Source: an uncultured Chryseobacterium sp. (GTDB lineage Bacteria > Bacteroidota > Bacteroidia > Flavobacteriales > Weeksellaceae). From it: a DNA stretch of 64,000 nucleotides. Below are positions 15,780-24,368 of this stretch, in pieces. Below the pieces are notes generated by a model. It saw nothing but the letters and a program-made list of their open reading frames with translations. It had not been told where the DNA came from and did no database searches. A program made the position numbers and the translations under genes. Each line of letters starts with the position of its first letter. The stretch's first letter is position 1. The DNA lies in contig CAJYXJ010000001.1 in the NCBI GenBank assembly GCA_913778085.1, positions 62,001-126,000 of the forward strand, given 5' to 3'.

Positions 15780-17321
15780 TTGAATAAAGAATTCGACATA
15801 CTGGTAATCGGCAGCGGATTAGGAGGTCTTGTTTCGGCGCTTGTGCTCGCCAAGGAAGGCCTGAAAGTTTGTGTCCTGGAGAAAAACAACCAGTATGGCG
15901 GCAACCTCCAGACGTTTTCCCGTGACAAGCTTATTTTCGATACCGGTGTTCATTATCTGGGCGGACTTTCCGAAGGCCAGAATCTTCATCAGTATTTTTC
16001 CTATCTCGGTATTATGGACGATCTCCAACTTGAGCAGATGGATGGGAACGGCTACGACAGAATTACCTTTGGAGATAATATTACCGAATATCCGCATGCA
16101 CAGGGGTATGATAATTTTGTGGAGCAACTGGCTCATCACTTTCCTGAAGAAAGGGAAAACCTGCAGAATTACTGTGAAGAAATTCAAAGGGTCTGCAGTC
16201 AGTTTCCGAGATATAACCTGGTAGGGAAAGACAATTACAACGAAGAAATCCTTCACCTGAATACCAGACGGTTTATTGAATCCATCACGCAGAACAGAAC
16301 CCTTCAGTCGGTTTTGCTGGGCTCGAATTTTTTGTATGCCGGGGATTCTGAAAATGTACCTTTTTATGTACATGCCTTAACGGTAAATTCGTACATCCAG
16401 AGTGCCTACAAATGCATCCAGGGAGGAAGCCAGATTTCAAAACTGCTGATCCGGAAGCTTCGTGAACAGGGTGCGGAAGTTCATAAACATTCCGAAGTTT
16501 CAGAATTCATATTCAATGAAAACCAGGTCCTTACGGGTGTGAAAACTTCGGCAGGAAAAGAATACCATGCAAAAAATTTCATTTCCAATATAGAAATCAG
16601 GTCTTCCATCAGGCTGATCGGAGAGGACCGCTTAAAGAAATCTTTTCTGAACCGGATCAAAAGCTGGGAACCGGTATCCTCCTGTTTCAGCGTTTATCTG
16701 GTGCTGAAGCCACAGACCATTCCGGAATTCAATTACAATATTTACCATTTTTCCAGCGAGGAATCGGTCTGGAATGCGCACCGCTATCAGAAAAATGCCT
16801 GGCCGGAGAACTATATGCTGTCTTCAACCCGGTCCAAATACCATCCGGATTTTGCCGAAAGCCTGACGATCATCTCCTATATGGATTTTGAGGAAGTGGA
16901 AACCTGGAAAAATACATTCAACACCGTGGTGGAAGAGCAGGACCGTGGAGAAACGTATGAAAATTTCAAGCTTGAAAAAGCGGAAAAGATGATTGATGCT
17001 GTGGAAAAGAAAATCCCTGGTATAAGAAATTCAATAAAAAGAATATACACCTCTTCGCCTTTATCGTACCGGGATTATATCGGAAGTTTTAACGGAAATA
17101 TGTACGGCTATATGAAAAGTTCGGAAAATCCCCTTAAAACCATGGTTTCTCCAAGAACAAAGATCGATAATCTTTTCCTGACGGGGCAATCGGTGAACAT
17201 GCACGGGATTTTAGGCTGTACCATCGGTGCTTTCAATACCTGCGGGGAAATCCTGGGCAAAGAAGTGATTGATGAACGGCTAATCCAACTGATTAATAAA
17301 AGTAAAAGTGAAGAAGAATAG
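15780..17321 (+). CDS. Phytoene desaturase/retinol saturase-like FAD oxidoreductase
   Basis: A 513-aa FAD-dependent amine-oxidase/carotene-desaturase-type protein. The FAD motif GSGLGGLVSA (11-20) and DTGVHYLGG are near the N-terminus; the C-terminal FAD-contact LTGQSVNMHGILGCTIGAF closes it. Homologs in flexirubin clusters are thought to act on the polyene chain (isomerisation, desaturation or oxidation). The start is TTG at 15780, which places the FAD motif at the usual distance from the N-terminus; no upstream in-frame ATG exists. A 190-nt gap precedes it. The next gene overlaps its end by 14 nt. Confidence 0.87.
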   Translation: MNKEFDILVIGSGLGGLVSALVLAKEGLKVCVLEKNNQYGGNLQTFSRDKLIFDTGVHYLGGLSEGQNLHQYFSYLGIMDDLQLEQMDGNGYDRITFGDNITEYPHAQGYDNFVEQLAHHFPEERENLQNYCEEIQRVCSQFPRYNLVGKDNYNEEILHLNTRRFIESITQNRTLQSVLLGSNFLYAGDSENVPFYVHALTVNSYIQSAYKCIQGGSQISKLLIRKLREQGAEVHKHSEVSEFIFNENQVLTGVKTSAGKEYHAKNFISNIEIRSSIRLIGEDRLKKSFLNRIKSWEPVSSCFSVYLVLKPQTIPEFNYNIYHFSSEESVWNAHRYQKNAWPENYMLSSTRSKYHPDFAESLTIISYMDFEEVETWKNTFNTVVEEQDRGETYENFKLEKAEKMIDAVEKKIPGIRNSIKRIYTSSPLSYRDYIGSFNGNMYGYMKSSENPLKTMVSPRTKIDNLFLTGQSVNMHGILGCTIGAFNTCGEILGKEVIDERLIQLINKSKSEEE

Positions 17322-19023
17322 GGTGTATCCGTCAATTAAAAGCTACTTTTCAATTGCTCAAAACATAGGGCTTCTTTATCTCAGCCTTATCCTCATTCTC
17401 AGCCTTATTTCCTGCGGGGCAAGAAAATCGGTGAACCACGTTCCCGATATCAAGCCTTATCCCCTTGAAATTCCGAAGGTCAACAGGATCAATGATTCCA
17501 CTTTCAGCTTTAATGAAAATTCTTTAACGAAAAACAGGCAGCAGCTCTGGGAACTTTATATCAAAGGAAACCCTTTGCAGCTGGGATACAACAATGGTGC
17601 GTTGACGCAAGGTCTTATGCAGCAGCAGGAAGACGTTTTCTTTTCCAAAGTGGAAGGATTTGTCCCGTCAAAATTCAAGCAGGATCTGTTGAGAGGATTT
17701 TTAAAGTGGTACAACCGGAAAATGTACCTGAATATCCGGGAAGATTACCAGGCAGAATTGTACGGATTATCCCGGTATTCTTCGGATAAATATAATTTTA
17801 TTGCCCCAAAATTTCTGAGAAGCATGTATCTGCATGGTGCCCACGATATCGGCCATGCGATGCAGGACCTGATGATGGTCGGCTGTACATCGCTTGCCGT
17901 CTGGAATGAAAATACGGAAGACGGCGACCTGCTGATCGGGCGGAATTTCGATTTTTACGTGGGTGATGATTTTGCTAAAAATAAACTGATCGAATTCGTA
18001 GAACCTGAAGGCGGAATCCCTTACCTTTCTGTAAGCTGGCCCGGAATGATCGGGGTGGTGTCCGGAATGAACAGGGAAGGGCTTACCGTAACCATCAATG
18101 CGGGAAAGTCTAAGATTCCCTTAACGGCAAAGACACCGATTTCTCTGGTGACGAGGGAAATTTTACAGTATGCAAAGAATATTGACGAAGCGATTGCCAT
18201 TGCCAAAAAAAGAAAAGTCTTTGTATCGGAATCCATTCTGGTAGGAAGTGCCAACGATAAAAATGCAGTAATTATTGAGGTATCTCCGGATAATTTCGGA
18301 GTATATAGAGTAGAGAATACCAATAAAGTGTTTTGTACCAATCATTTCCAGTCGGAAGCTTACAAAAACGATAAAAGAAATCAGAAGCATATTCTCGAAA
18401 GCCATTCCGAATACCGCTATGAAAAGCTGCAGGAACTTTCGCAGGAAAATAAAAAGCTGAATCCTGAAAAGATGGCGGCCATTTTAAGGGACAAATCCGG
18501 GCTGAAAGGTGCAAGCATCGGTTATGGCAATGAAAAGGCGATCAATCAGCTGCTGGCCCATCACGCGGTGATCTTTTCGCCTCAGAAAAGGCTGGCCTGG
18601 GTGTCCGCTAATCCTTACCAATTGGGAGAATTTGTCTGCTATGATCTGAATGAAATTTTTTCCGGTAAAAAACCAGTAAACGGAACGCTGGCAAGGTCTG
18701 AACTTAATATTCCCAAAGATTCTTTTTTAGATTCCCAGGCGTTTAAGAATTATGAGGAATACAAATTTGCCAATGGTGAAATCAGTGATGCAGTAAATGA
18801 TAAAACGATAGAACTTACCGACGGATTTATCCCGCATTATCAATCGCTGAACCCGGATTTCTGGCTGGTCTACTATCAGGCCGGAAAATATTATTTCAAC
18901 AGAAAAGAGTATTCCAGGGCAAAATCCGAATTCGAAAAAGCCTTGTCAAAGGAAATAACGACCGTTCCTGATCGTGAGAATGTCGAAAAATATCTGAAAA
19001 AGACGGAGAAGAAACTGCGGTGA
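17308..19023 (+). CDS. C45-family Ntn-hydrolase/acyltransferase lipoprotein
   Basis: A 571-aa protein with a lipoprotein signal (lipobox LISC, Cys36) after a GTG start at 17308 that overlaps the previous gene. Residues 190-200 (MMVGCTSLAVW) contain the Gly-Cys autocleavage site of C45 Ntn-hydrolases (acyl-CoA:isopenicillin N acyltransferase and acid-ceramidase-like proteins), with Cys193 as nucleophile, followed by GRNFDFYVGDD and SWPGMIGVVSGMNREGLTVTIN, typical of this fold. A C-terminal extension ends in a TPR-like helix pair (YYQAGKYYFNRKEYSRAKSE region). It would face the periplasm on the inner or outer membrane. It could hydrolyse or transfer an acyl group; transfer to form the flexirubin ester is an attractive inference. 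Confidence 0.85.
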   Translation: MKKNRVYPSIKSYFSIAQNIGLLYLSLILILSLISCGARKSVNHVPDIKPYPLEIPKVNRINDSTFSFNENSLTKNRQQLWELYIKGNPLQLGYNNGALTQGLMQQQEDVFFSKVEGFVPSKFKQDLLRGFLKWYNRKMYLNIREDYQAELYGLSRYSSDKYNFIAPKFLRSMYLHGAHDIGHAMQDLMMVGCTSLAVWNENTEDGDLLIGRNFDFYVGDDFAKNKLIEFVEPEGGIPYLSVSWPGMIGVVSGMNREGLTVTINAGKSKIPLTAKTPISLVTREILQYAKNIDEAIAIAKKRKVFVSESILVGSANDKNAVIIEVSPDNFGVYRVENTNKVFCTNHFQSEAYKNDKRNQKHILESHSEYRYEKLQELSQENKKLNPEKMAAILRDKSGLKGASIGYGNEKAINQLLAHHAVIFSPQKRLAWVSANPYQLGEFVCYDLNEIFSGKKPVNGTLARSELNIPKDSFLDSQAFKNYEEYKFANGEISDAVNDKTIELTDGFIPHYQSLNPDFWLVYYQAGKYYFNRKEYSRAKSEFEKALSKEITTVPDRENVEKYLKKTEKKLR

Positions 19024-19518
19024 GAAGTGAATGGTGAATCATTTTTTAATCCTGCTGACTTTCAAAACGCCAAGTCCGCAAGGTTTTCTAAAAGGCAGAG
19101 CGTATATTTTTCGTTCGCTAAGGCACTTCGTTCAGCAAATGATAGCCATGAATAAAGGGGGATGGTAAATTTTGCTTTATAAATCAGTAGTGACCGGAAA
19201 GTTTTCTGTGTATTAATAAATAGAAGACACCATTCTTTTATATCTCAATTATCTGTGTAATGGATTAATTATCAATGCTGTAAAAATTCCCCTCCGATCC
19301 GGAGGGGTGGCGAAAATTATAAAAGAATTTTTGACGGGGTGGTTTTAAAAAGGTGAATTTTGCTTCGCAAGTGAATGGTTAATAGTTAATTTTTTTAAAC
19401 TAAAGATGAGCAGCCAATATTAGATTCATATCTCATCGCTAAGTTTCGAAATTCACCAGTCACCGGCGAAGCCGAATTCACCATTGACCTAAATCACTGA
19501 AGTAGAAACAAAAGGCCA
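19024..19518. other. Gene-free intergenic stretch with dispersed repeats
   Basis: About 500 nt between two convergent operons with no supportable gene. It holds a GTGAATGGTGAAT unit at 19027-19039, a sequence TTCGTTCGCTAAGGCACTTC (19103-19122) that looks repetitive, and an inverted pair of hairpin units at 19353-19488. No clear rho-independent terminator was found for the plus-strand operon ending at 19023. Confidence 0.6.
19353..19488. repeat. Inverted pair of GTGAAT-hairpin repeat units
   Basis: Unit 1 (19353-19383) reads GTGAATTTTGCTTCGCAA then GTGAATGGTTAAT. Unit 2 (19451-19488) is its inverted counterpart: on the minus strand it reads GTGAATTCGGCTTCGCCG then GTGACTGGTGAAT. The core GCTTCGC hairpin changes by compensating pairs (TTGC/GCAA against CGGC/GCCG), so the hairpin itself is conserved. 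The two units face each other across about 70 nt. Confidence 0.65.
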
Positions 19519-19613
19519 ATGCCCTAGCCCCGATAGAAACGGTTACCCCGCAACAGGCGCCGGGAACAGTCATGGCGTGAGGAGTAAAAGTGGATAGCGG
19601 GAAATAGCTCCTA
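19519..19613 (+). ncRNA. Candidate structured RNA element (conserved flavobacterial intergenic motif, possibly Flavo-1-like)
   Basis: CTA-GC-CCCG (19524-19532) can pair with CGGG-AAA-TAG (19598-19607) as a closing stem with an internal loop, and an inner hairpin CGCC/GGCG (19558-19561 with 19574-19577) lies within. The ends GCCCTAGCCCCGATAG and AGCGGGAAATAGCTCC resemble a motif I have seen repeatedly in Flavobacteriales intergenic regions, possibly the Flavo-1 RNA; I could not check this. The strand is uncertain: it abuts the stop codon of the minus-strand GT2 gene and could be its 3' structure. Confidence 0.4.
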
Positions 19614-20789
19614 AAAATCGGTTTTGTCCGGGCTTACTTTGTTCAGTAAAAAAAAGGTGATAATCCAGGTTAATGCAGATGCTGAGATGGCCAGGATCAT
19701 GCTTCCGATGACATATTGCAAAAGGTTATTTTTGACCAGGTCGAAATTCAGTTCCTGGCTCAGGAGGTTGCTGTTGCCCTCTACAAAAGGAGCGCCCAGG
19801 AACAGGGAAGCGGCAATAATAAAAGGAATAAACGGCGGCAGGCTCACGTTGGAGGCAAAGAAGGCCAAAACCTTATTGAGCTTAAAAAGTACTGCCAGCG
19901 AAATAACGATCAGCGTATGGAAACCCCAGAAAGGGGAAAAGCCTACAAAAACACCCAACGCAATGGAAAATGCTTTTGTGCGGTTGCTGCCGTCGCTTTC
20001 CAGCACATCTTCCTTAATGAATCGGCGGATGCTTTTTTTTCTGAAATTATTGATGAAATTCCGCGGGATGATGTACAGTAAAGCAATCACTACGAGAATC
20101 GTATTGAGGATGCTGATGCGCGTAAAATCCTTGAACGGCCTGAAATGCGAAACCCTTTCGGCAGGATCGTACAGCACTTTTACCGGCACATTTTTCACCG
20201 GTACATGCCTCCAGGCAGTCCGCACGATGATCTCAATTTCAAATTCAAATTTCGGGGTGAAGTATTTCTTTGGAATCTTATGCAGGGGATACAGCCGGTA
20301 GCCGGATTGGGTATCTTCCAGTTTGATTCCGGTTTCAAACCAGAACCAGAAATTGGAAAACCGGTTGCCGAAGCTGCTTTTTTTCGGAATGCCGTCCTGG
20401 GCCATATTGCGGTTCCCGATAAGAAGAACGTCTTCCTTTTCGTAAAGCAGTGCTTCTACAAAAACAGGGATGTCGTCGGGATAATGCTGGCCGTCGGAAT
20501 CAATGGTGATGGCATAATGATAACCCAGTTTTTTTGCTTTCCTGAAACCGGTCCTGAGGCCGTTTCCTTTTCCTTTGTTTTCAGGTAAATGGATGATGTG
20601 AAGCTGAGGATATTGTCCTAAAATTTCCCTGGTGGAGTCGGTAGAGCCATCGTTGACCACAATAATGTCCTGCGTATAATCGAGAACACCGCCAATGACT
20701 CTTTTCAAGGTTTTCTCGTTGTTGTAAGTCGGTATTAAAACACAGATTTTCTTTTCGGAAATTGCGTTTTGCACTTCGGACAGGGTCAT
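19611..20789 (-). CDS. Glycosyltransferase family 2 fused to DUF2062 membrane domain
   Basis: A 392-aa protein. The N-terminal ~230 residues are a GT-A glycosyltransferase: VLIPTYNNEKTL, VVNDGSTDST and the metal-binding IDSDGQHYPDD. The C-terminal part has several membrane segments with the DUF2062 signature (ALGVFVGFSPFWGFHTL). Related proteins of flexirubin clusters are thought to glycosylate or transfer a polar group to a lipid at the inner membrane; the sugar and acceptor are unknown. It is the last gene of the minus-strand operon, 4 nt after an unknown small gene. Confidence 0.9.
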   Translation of the reverse strand: MTLSEVQNAISEKKICVLIPTYNNEKTLKRVIGGVLDYTQDIIVVNDGSTDSTREILGQYPQLHIIHLPENKGKGNGLRTGFRKAKKLGYHYAITIDSDGQHYPDDIPVFVEALLYEKEDVLLIGNRNMAQDGIPKKSSFGNRFSNFWFWFETGIKLEDTQSGYRLYPLHKIPKKYFTPKFEFEIEIIVRTAWRHVPVKNVPVKVLYDPAERVSHFRPFKDFTRISILNTILVVIALLYIIPRNFINNFRKKSIRRFIKEDVLESDGSNRTKAFSIALGVFVGFSPFWGFHTLIVISLAVLFKLNKVLAFFASNVSLPPFIPFIIAASLFLGAPFVEGNSNLLSQELNFDLVKNNLLQYVIGSMILAISASALTWIITFFLLNKVSPDKTDF

Positions 20790-20793
20790 TGTT

Positions 20794-21270
20794 TTATTTT
20801 AGGGTTGCTCTTTCGGCCGGGGTAATGGTTTTGGACTGTGCGGCGAAACGTTTGATGTAATTTTTCAGAGAAGTATTCTGTTTGCTGTAATTGGTGAGCA
20901 GGAATGCTTTATCGTCTTTCAGGCTTCCTCTGTACCCAACGATTTTAGGGATATTTTCCTGAACGCTCATTCGGATCACTCTAAGTTCAGCATTGTTAGG
21001 ATTGCTTTTGATCACTGTTTCAAGGCTGGTTGCGCCGGATTTTACCAGGGCTTTCCGGTTAGATTTGGCAATTTTGGCTTCCATGATCTGTGCCGCCGCC
21101 TTGTATCCCTGAATGACAGCATCCGAGCCTGAGGCTTTTTCAGCAAGATTGATGAAAGATTCCGTATTGGCATTGGAAGCGTTGGCTTTCGCGTAGCTTT
21201 CTCTTAATGATTCAAGGTTCGACTGGAAAAAAAAGACAAAAGCGGTGATCAGTGAAAAAATCAATTTCAT
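20794..21270 (-). CDS. Exported protein of unknown function, flexirubin operon
   Basis: A 158-aa protein with an N-terminal hydrophobic signal (MKLIFSLITAFVFFF) and a helical, Ala/Lys-rich body with repeated turns such as NASNANTESFINLAEKASG, suggesting a helical-repeat (TPR-like) periplasmic protein. Its ATG overlaps the stop of the dehydratase gene by 4 nt (21267-21270), so it is translationally coupled into the pigment operon. I recognise no family. Confidence 0.78.
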   Translation of the reverse strand: MKLIFSLITAFVFFFQSNLESLRESYAKANASNANTESFINLAEKASGSDAVIQGYKAAAQIMEAKIAKSNRKALVKSGATSLETVIKSNPNNAELRVIRMSVQENIPKIVGYRGSLKDDKAFLLTNYSKQNTSLKNYIKRFAAQSKTITPAERATLK

Positions 21271-21647
21271 GAGGTCATTTTTTGGTAGTTAACTGACATT
21301 TTTAATGCAATAGTCTCGCCAAAGGAAGTGACATTTTTTACCTTTACCTCTCCGTCGGTCTGGGTAATATCCAGCTGCATCTTCAGGTCCGGCGTTTCAA
21401 AAGGATTAATGATCGCCATAAATTTTATGTTGGAAGCCGTTTTCAGAAATAAAGGCAGACCGGTAAATTCTTCGGTAAGTTCTTTTACAATCTGCATCAT
21501 GCATACGCCTGGCGTTACCGGATTTCCCGGAAAATGGCCTTTAAAAATCTCATGGTCTTTGTTCAGGGAAATGTAGGCGGTAAAGCTTCCGTTTTCGGCC
21601 TGTTCGTGCGATTGTAACGTATAAAAATCGGTAAGAATGGTCTGCAT
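21267..21647 (-). CDS. 3-hydroxyacyl-ACP dehydratase (hotdog fold)
   Basis: A 126-aa hotdog protein. The active-site helix region reads FKGHFPGNPVTPGVCMMQIV, with the conserved His and the GNPVxPG of FabA/FabZ-type dehydratases. It would dehydrate 3-hydroxyacyl-ACP to form the conjugated double bonds of the polyene. It lies between an outer-membrane protein gene (4 nt) and a coupled exported-protein gene. The cluster has two further dehydratase-like genes (35257-36135) near darA/darB. Confidence 0.87.
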   Translation of the reverse strand: MQTILTDFYTLQSHEQAENGSFTAYISLNKDHEIFKGHFPGNPVTPGVCMMQIVKELTEEFTGLPLFLKTASNIKFMAIINPFETPDLKMQLDITQTDGEVKVKNVTSFGETIALKMSVNYQKMTS

Positions 21648-21651
21648 ACAA

Positions 21652-22254
21652 TTATTTTTTCATGTTAAAGGTATAATAAACGCCGGCCTGGAACGTGATG
21701 TTCGAATGGTCGTTGTAGAAAGAATATACCGGGACAAAACCTTTCTTTACCCTGGCTTCAACCCCGAAATGTTCAGTAATATCAAATCCTGCTCCTGCCG
21801 TAATTCCCAGGTCGATTTCATTGGCGGCATCGAAGTTTTTCTGTTCTACCAAAAATTCCAGCGTGGGACCGAAGTGGATATTGAATTTATTGAAATAAAA
21901 TTTGTTAACCAACTGAAGACTGACATAAGAAGCTGTAAGCATCTGCCCGTTCCAGTTGTTGATATTGGTATCTAATTTTGCTCCTTGTCTGGAGTAATTA
22001 ATTTCCGGCTGCAAAGCATAAAATTTCGCAAACCGGATATTGCCGAAAAGGCCCAGATAGAAATCGGTTTTCGTCTTAAATTCCATATTGGGATCAGCAT
22101 TGCCATAATAATCGTAATCCATATAAGAATACCACTGTGCCTTATTGGTAAAGTGCGAAAAATTGGCACCCGCTCTTATTCCCGGACTGAAAGTTACCTG
22201 TGAAAAAGCGAAGACTGAAATGATTAAGGCAAATAGAGAAATGATTTTTTTCAT
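21652..22254 (-). CDS. Outer membrane beta-barrel protein (porin-family)
   Basis: A 200-aa protein with signal peptide (MKKIISLFALIISVFAFSQ) and alternating hydrophobic/aromatic strands ending in a typical barrel C-terminus (GVYYTFNMKK). GIRAGANFSHF, FYALQPEINYS and GAGFDITEHFGVEARVKKG match the outer-membrane beta-barrel family common in Bacteroidetes. Its place between a lipoprotein and a dehydratase in the pigment operon suggests a role in holding or exporting the pigment at the outer membrane; this is inference. Confidence 0.85.
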   Translation of the reverse strand: MKKIISLFALIISVFAFSQVTFSPGIRAGANFSHFTNKAQWYSYMDYDYYGNADPNMEFKTKTDFYLGLFGNIRFAKFYALQPEINYSRQGAKLDTNINNWNGQMLTASYVSLQLVNKFYFNKFNIHFGPTLEFLVEQKNFDAANEIDLGITAGAGFDITEHFGVEARVKKGFVPVYSFYNDHSNITFQAGVYYTFNMKK

Positions 22255-22260
22255 GTGAAG

Positions 22261-22896
22261 TTATTCGTTTTCGGTTATCTGAAATAGTTTTATATTGATC
22301 TTAAAATCTTTATGCTGAAGGTTTAAACTGTCCGCGAAGATATGTTTTTTTGCCTCAAAAGTAAAATCGATTTTCTCCTTATTGTTTTTCGTATAAACGA
22401 TCTGTTTCAGCAGCCCATTCTCTTTATTAAAGAATAAATAATATTTTTTCTGCCCGATTTCCGAAAGGTAAATGCTGGAGTTTCCGTTTTCTAAGGTTTC
22501 CTTGACCGGGTATTGCTGTCTCAAAAGTTCGCGGAAGTCGTTTTTCAGGAAGTTGATGACGATCTTTTTATCCATATCCGGCAGTACGTAATTGAGTTTA
22601 AAATCATTCTCCGAAATTTCGAAATCGATTAATTTATTTCCGAAGTCTGAAGTCAGCACCACGCGGTGGGTCGCTTCATTAATTTTTTTTAATATCAGGA
22701 TTCCGCTGACGTGATTTTTATAAATGTCCATCTGGCATTTATATACATAATCTTCTTTGGAAGAAAAGTATTGGTTTTCGACCGTCTTTTCGGTGCTTGG
22801 GATAGGCTTTGCATCAGTAAGCTTATACGTTCTGCATGAAAACAAAACAATGAAAACCAGGCTATAAGCTAAATTCCGAAGCAGCAACCGGCGCAT
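22261..22896 (-). CDS. Lipoprotein of unknown function, flexirubin operon
   Basis: A 211-aa lipoprotein with lipobox LFSC (Cys21) after MRRLLLRNLAYSLVFIV. The mature part is beta-rich with no catalytic motif I recognise. Its ATG lies inside the end of the LolA-like gene (35-nt overlap), so the two are translated together. A LolA-like carrier followed by a lipoprotein recalls the LolA/LolB pair of lipoprotein transport, and in aryl-polyene clusters such a pair is proposed to carry the lipid pigment across the periplasm; the analogy is inference. Confidence 0.82.
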   Translation of the reverse strand: MRRLLLRNLAYSLVFIVLFSCRTYKLTDAKPIPSTEKTVENQYFSSKEDYVYKCQMDIYKNHVSGILILKKINEATHRVVLTSDFGNKLIDFEISENDFKLNYVLPDMDKKIVINFLKNDFRELLRQQYPVKETLENGNSSIYLSEIGQKKYYLFFNKENGLLKQIVYTKNNKEKIDFTFEAKKHIFADSLNLQHKDFKINIKLFQITENE

Positions 22897-23488
22897 TGAT
22901 TCTTGTATTTTTGAAAACGATATTGGTTGTATCCCCCGAAGCTTCGGTCATGTTCACCTGTGAGACCGTCGACTGATTTTTAGGAAAATACAGTTCAATC
23001 TGTTTGATGTATTTCAGCAGCTGGGCAGATTTGGGCGTAAATTTCGCAATATTGAAACTGCCGTTTTTCAGGTAAGCCACAGAAAATTCGGGATCGCTGA
23101 ACATCTGTCCGTTAGAACTTCCGACAATCAGTTTATTGATCTTCTCGAAGGTTTTGCTTTTCGCATCAACGGCAGACTTTTTTCCCTGATCGTTAATGAA
23201 AATTTTATTATCCTTGAAAACAATGCTGTACTGGTAAGGCTTGGTGTATTTCCAGCTCAGCATATTCGGGGTTTTTAATGACATCCTCCCGTACGTAACA
23301 ATGTTTTTATCCAGGAAATCCATTTTTTTGGTTTGGATAAAATCGCTCTGTAACGTTTTAATCTCTTTGGTTTCGGAGGAAACTCTGGTAACGAATGCTT
23401 TGGCTTCTGCTCCCGACATGGCGGTATTCTGTGCAAAGAAAAAGCCCGAAACGGAGAGTCCTATGATGATGAAAATATTTTTAATCAT
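22862..23488 (-). CDS. LolA-like outer membrane lipid/lipoprotein carrier
   Basis: A 208-aa periplasmic protein with signal peptide (MIKNIFIIIGLSVSGFFFAQ). IKTLQSDFIQTKKMDFLDK, YGRMSLKTPNMLSWKYTKPY and the FTPKSAQLLKYIKQIELYFPK block match the LolA-like fold, a half-closed barrel that binds lipid chains. As a member of the pigment operon it most likely shuttles flexirubin, or a precursor, to the outer membrane rather than general lipoproteins. A 150-nt gap separates it from the deacetylase gene upstream; I found no perfect promoter box there. Confidence 0.87.
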   Translation of the reverse strand: MIKNIFIIIGLSVSGFFFAQNTAMSGAEAKAFVTRVSSETKEIKTLQSDFIQTKKMDFLDKNIVTYGRMSLKTPNMLSWKYTKPYQYSIVFKDNKIFINDQGKKSAVDAKSKTFEKINKLIVGSSNGQMFSDPEFSVAYLKNGSFNIAKFTPKSAQLLKYIKQIELYFPKNQSTVSQVNMTEASGDTTNIVFKNTRINAPVAASEFSL

Positions 23489-23639
23489 TGTTTTATTTTT
23501 TAAGTGAATAAAAATCTGTCTAAACTTAAAAATTTTTGATTTTTATAAATAATGTTCGCTTATAAAGTTCATCCATAATATACTTAATAAGCAAATAATC
23601 TTTTGTGACTTTTGTGGTTTAAACAGCTTCTGAATTAAA

Positions 23640-24368
23640 TTATTCGAGGGTAAATGTCGAATACTTTTCTCGCTCCAAAAATACTAATAAATTTACCAAA
23701 ACATTGTACGTTTTCTCCGAAGTGTCGTGAAGGAGAATAATGCTTCCCGGCTTCAGTTCTCGGGTAACTTTCCTGTAAATCCTGTTTTCGTCTTCAGTAA
23801 CCGTATCCAGTGAACGGACGTTCCAGCCGATGCTTTTCTTACCAGTTCGCTTAATTGCTTTGGCAATATTCGGATTGGTCACCCCGAAAGGCGGTCGGTA
23901 TAGACTGGTCTTTAAATTTCCTGCTTTCAACATCACTTCGTCACACTTTCCGATTTCCTCCACCATTTTTGATGTGGATAAAAAACCGGTCTGATTAGTA
24001 TGGGAGTAAGTGTGGTTGCCGATGGTATGGCCTTCTGCAATGATCCGCTGAAAGGTTTCGGGATATTTTTCAATTTGTTTTCCAATGCAGAAGAAGGTGG
24101 CTTTTACTTTGTTTTCTTTTAAGATATCCAGAAATTTCGGGGTGAATTCCGTCGGGCCGTCATCAAAAGTGAGGGCCACCTCCTTGATTTTTGTTCTTTT
24201 ATGCGTAATGCTATGGACAAAATACCCGAGCCCGATATCAAAGGAACCCCAGACCACTACTGCCGAAAACATCAGAAAACAAAACAGATATACCCAGAGC
24301 GTCCCGTGAAACGCATAGATAAAAACGTTGCAGAAGAGGTAGAACAGGATAAAGTAGTAATGTTTCAT
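23640..24368 (-). CDS. Polysaccharide deacetylase (NodB homology) family protein
   Basis: A 242-aa protein with two N-terminal hydrophobic segments (residues 4-20 and 24-40) anchoring it in the inner membrane and a periplasmic NodB-type domain: TFDDGP (Asp69, Asp70), metal ligands in GNHTYSHT (His119, His123), then RPPFG and HD near the C-terminus (ILLHDTSEKT). These are metal-dependent carbohydrate esterases. In this cluster it could remove an acyl group from a pigment intermediate. The start shares its A with the TAA of the upstream nuclease-like gene (TAATG overlap). Confidence 0.88.
   Translation of the reverse strand: MKHYYFILFYLFCNVFIYAFHGTLWVYLFCFLMFSAVVVWGSFDIGLGYFVHSITHKRTKIKEVALTFDDGPTEFTPKFLDILKENKVKATFFCIGKQIEKYPETFQRIIAEGHTIGNHTYSHTNQTGFLSTSKMVEEIGKCDEVMLKAGNLKTSLYRPPFGVTNPNIAKAIKRTGKKSIGWNVRSLDTVTEDENRIYRKVTRELKPGSIILLHDTSEKTYNVLVNLLVFLEREKYSTFTLE

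Noticed and set aside
15761-15787. Nine-codon frame (MANTFFLE) overlapping the TTG start of the desaturase-like gene
   Set aside because: Too short to support as a leader peptide; no attenuator structure seen.
19624-20301. 225-codon plus-strand open frame
   Set aside because: Opposite the GT2-DUF2062 gene; the translation is Lys/Ser/Arg-rich with no recognisable motif, as expected for a shadow.
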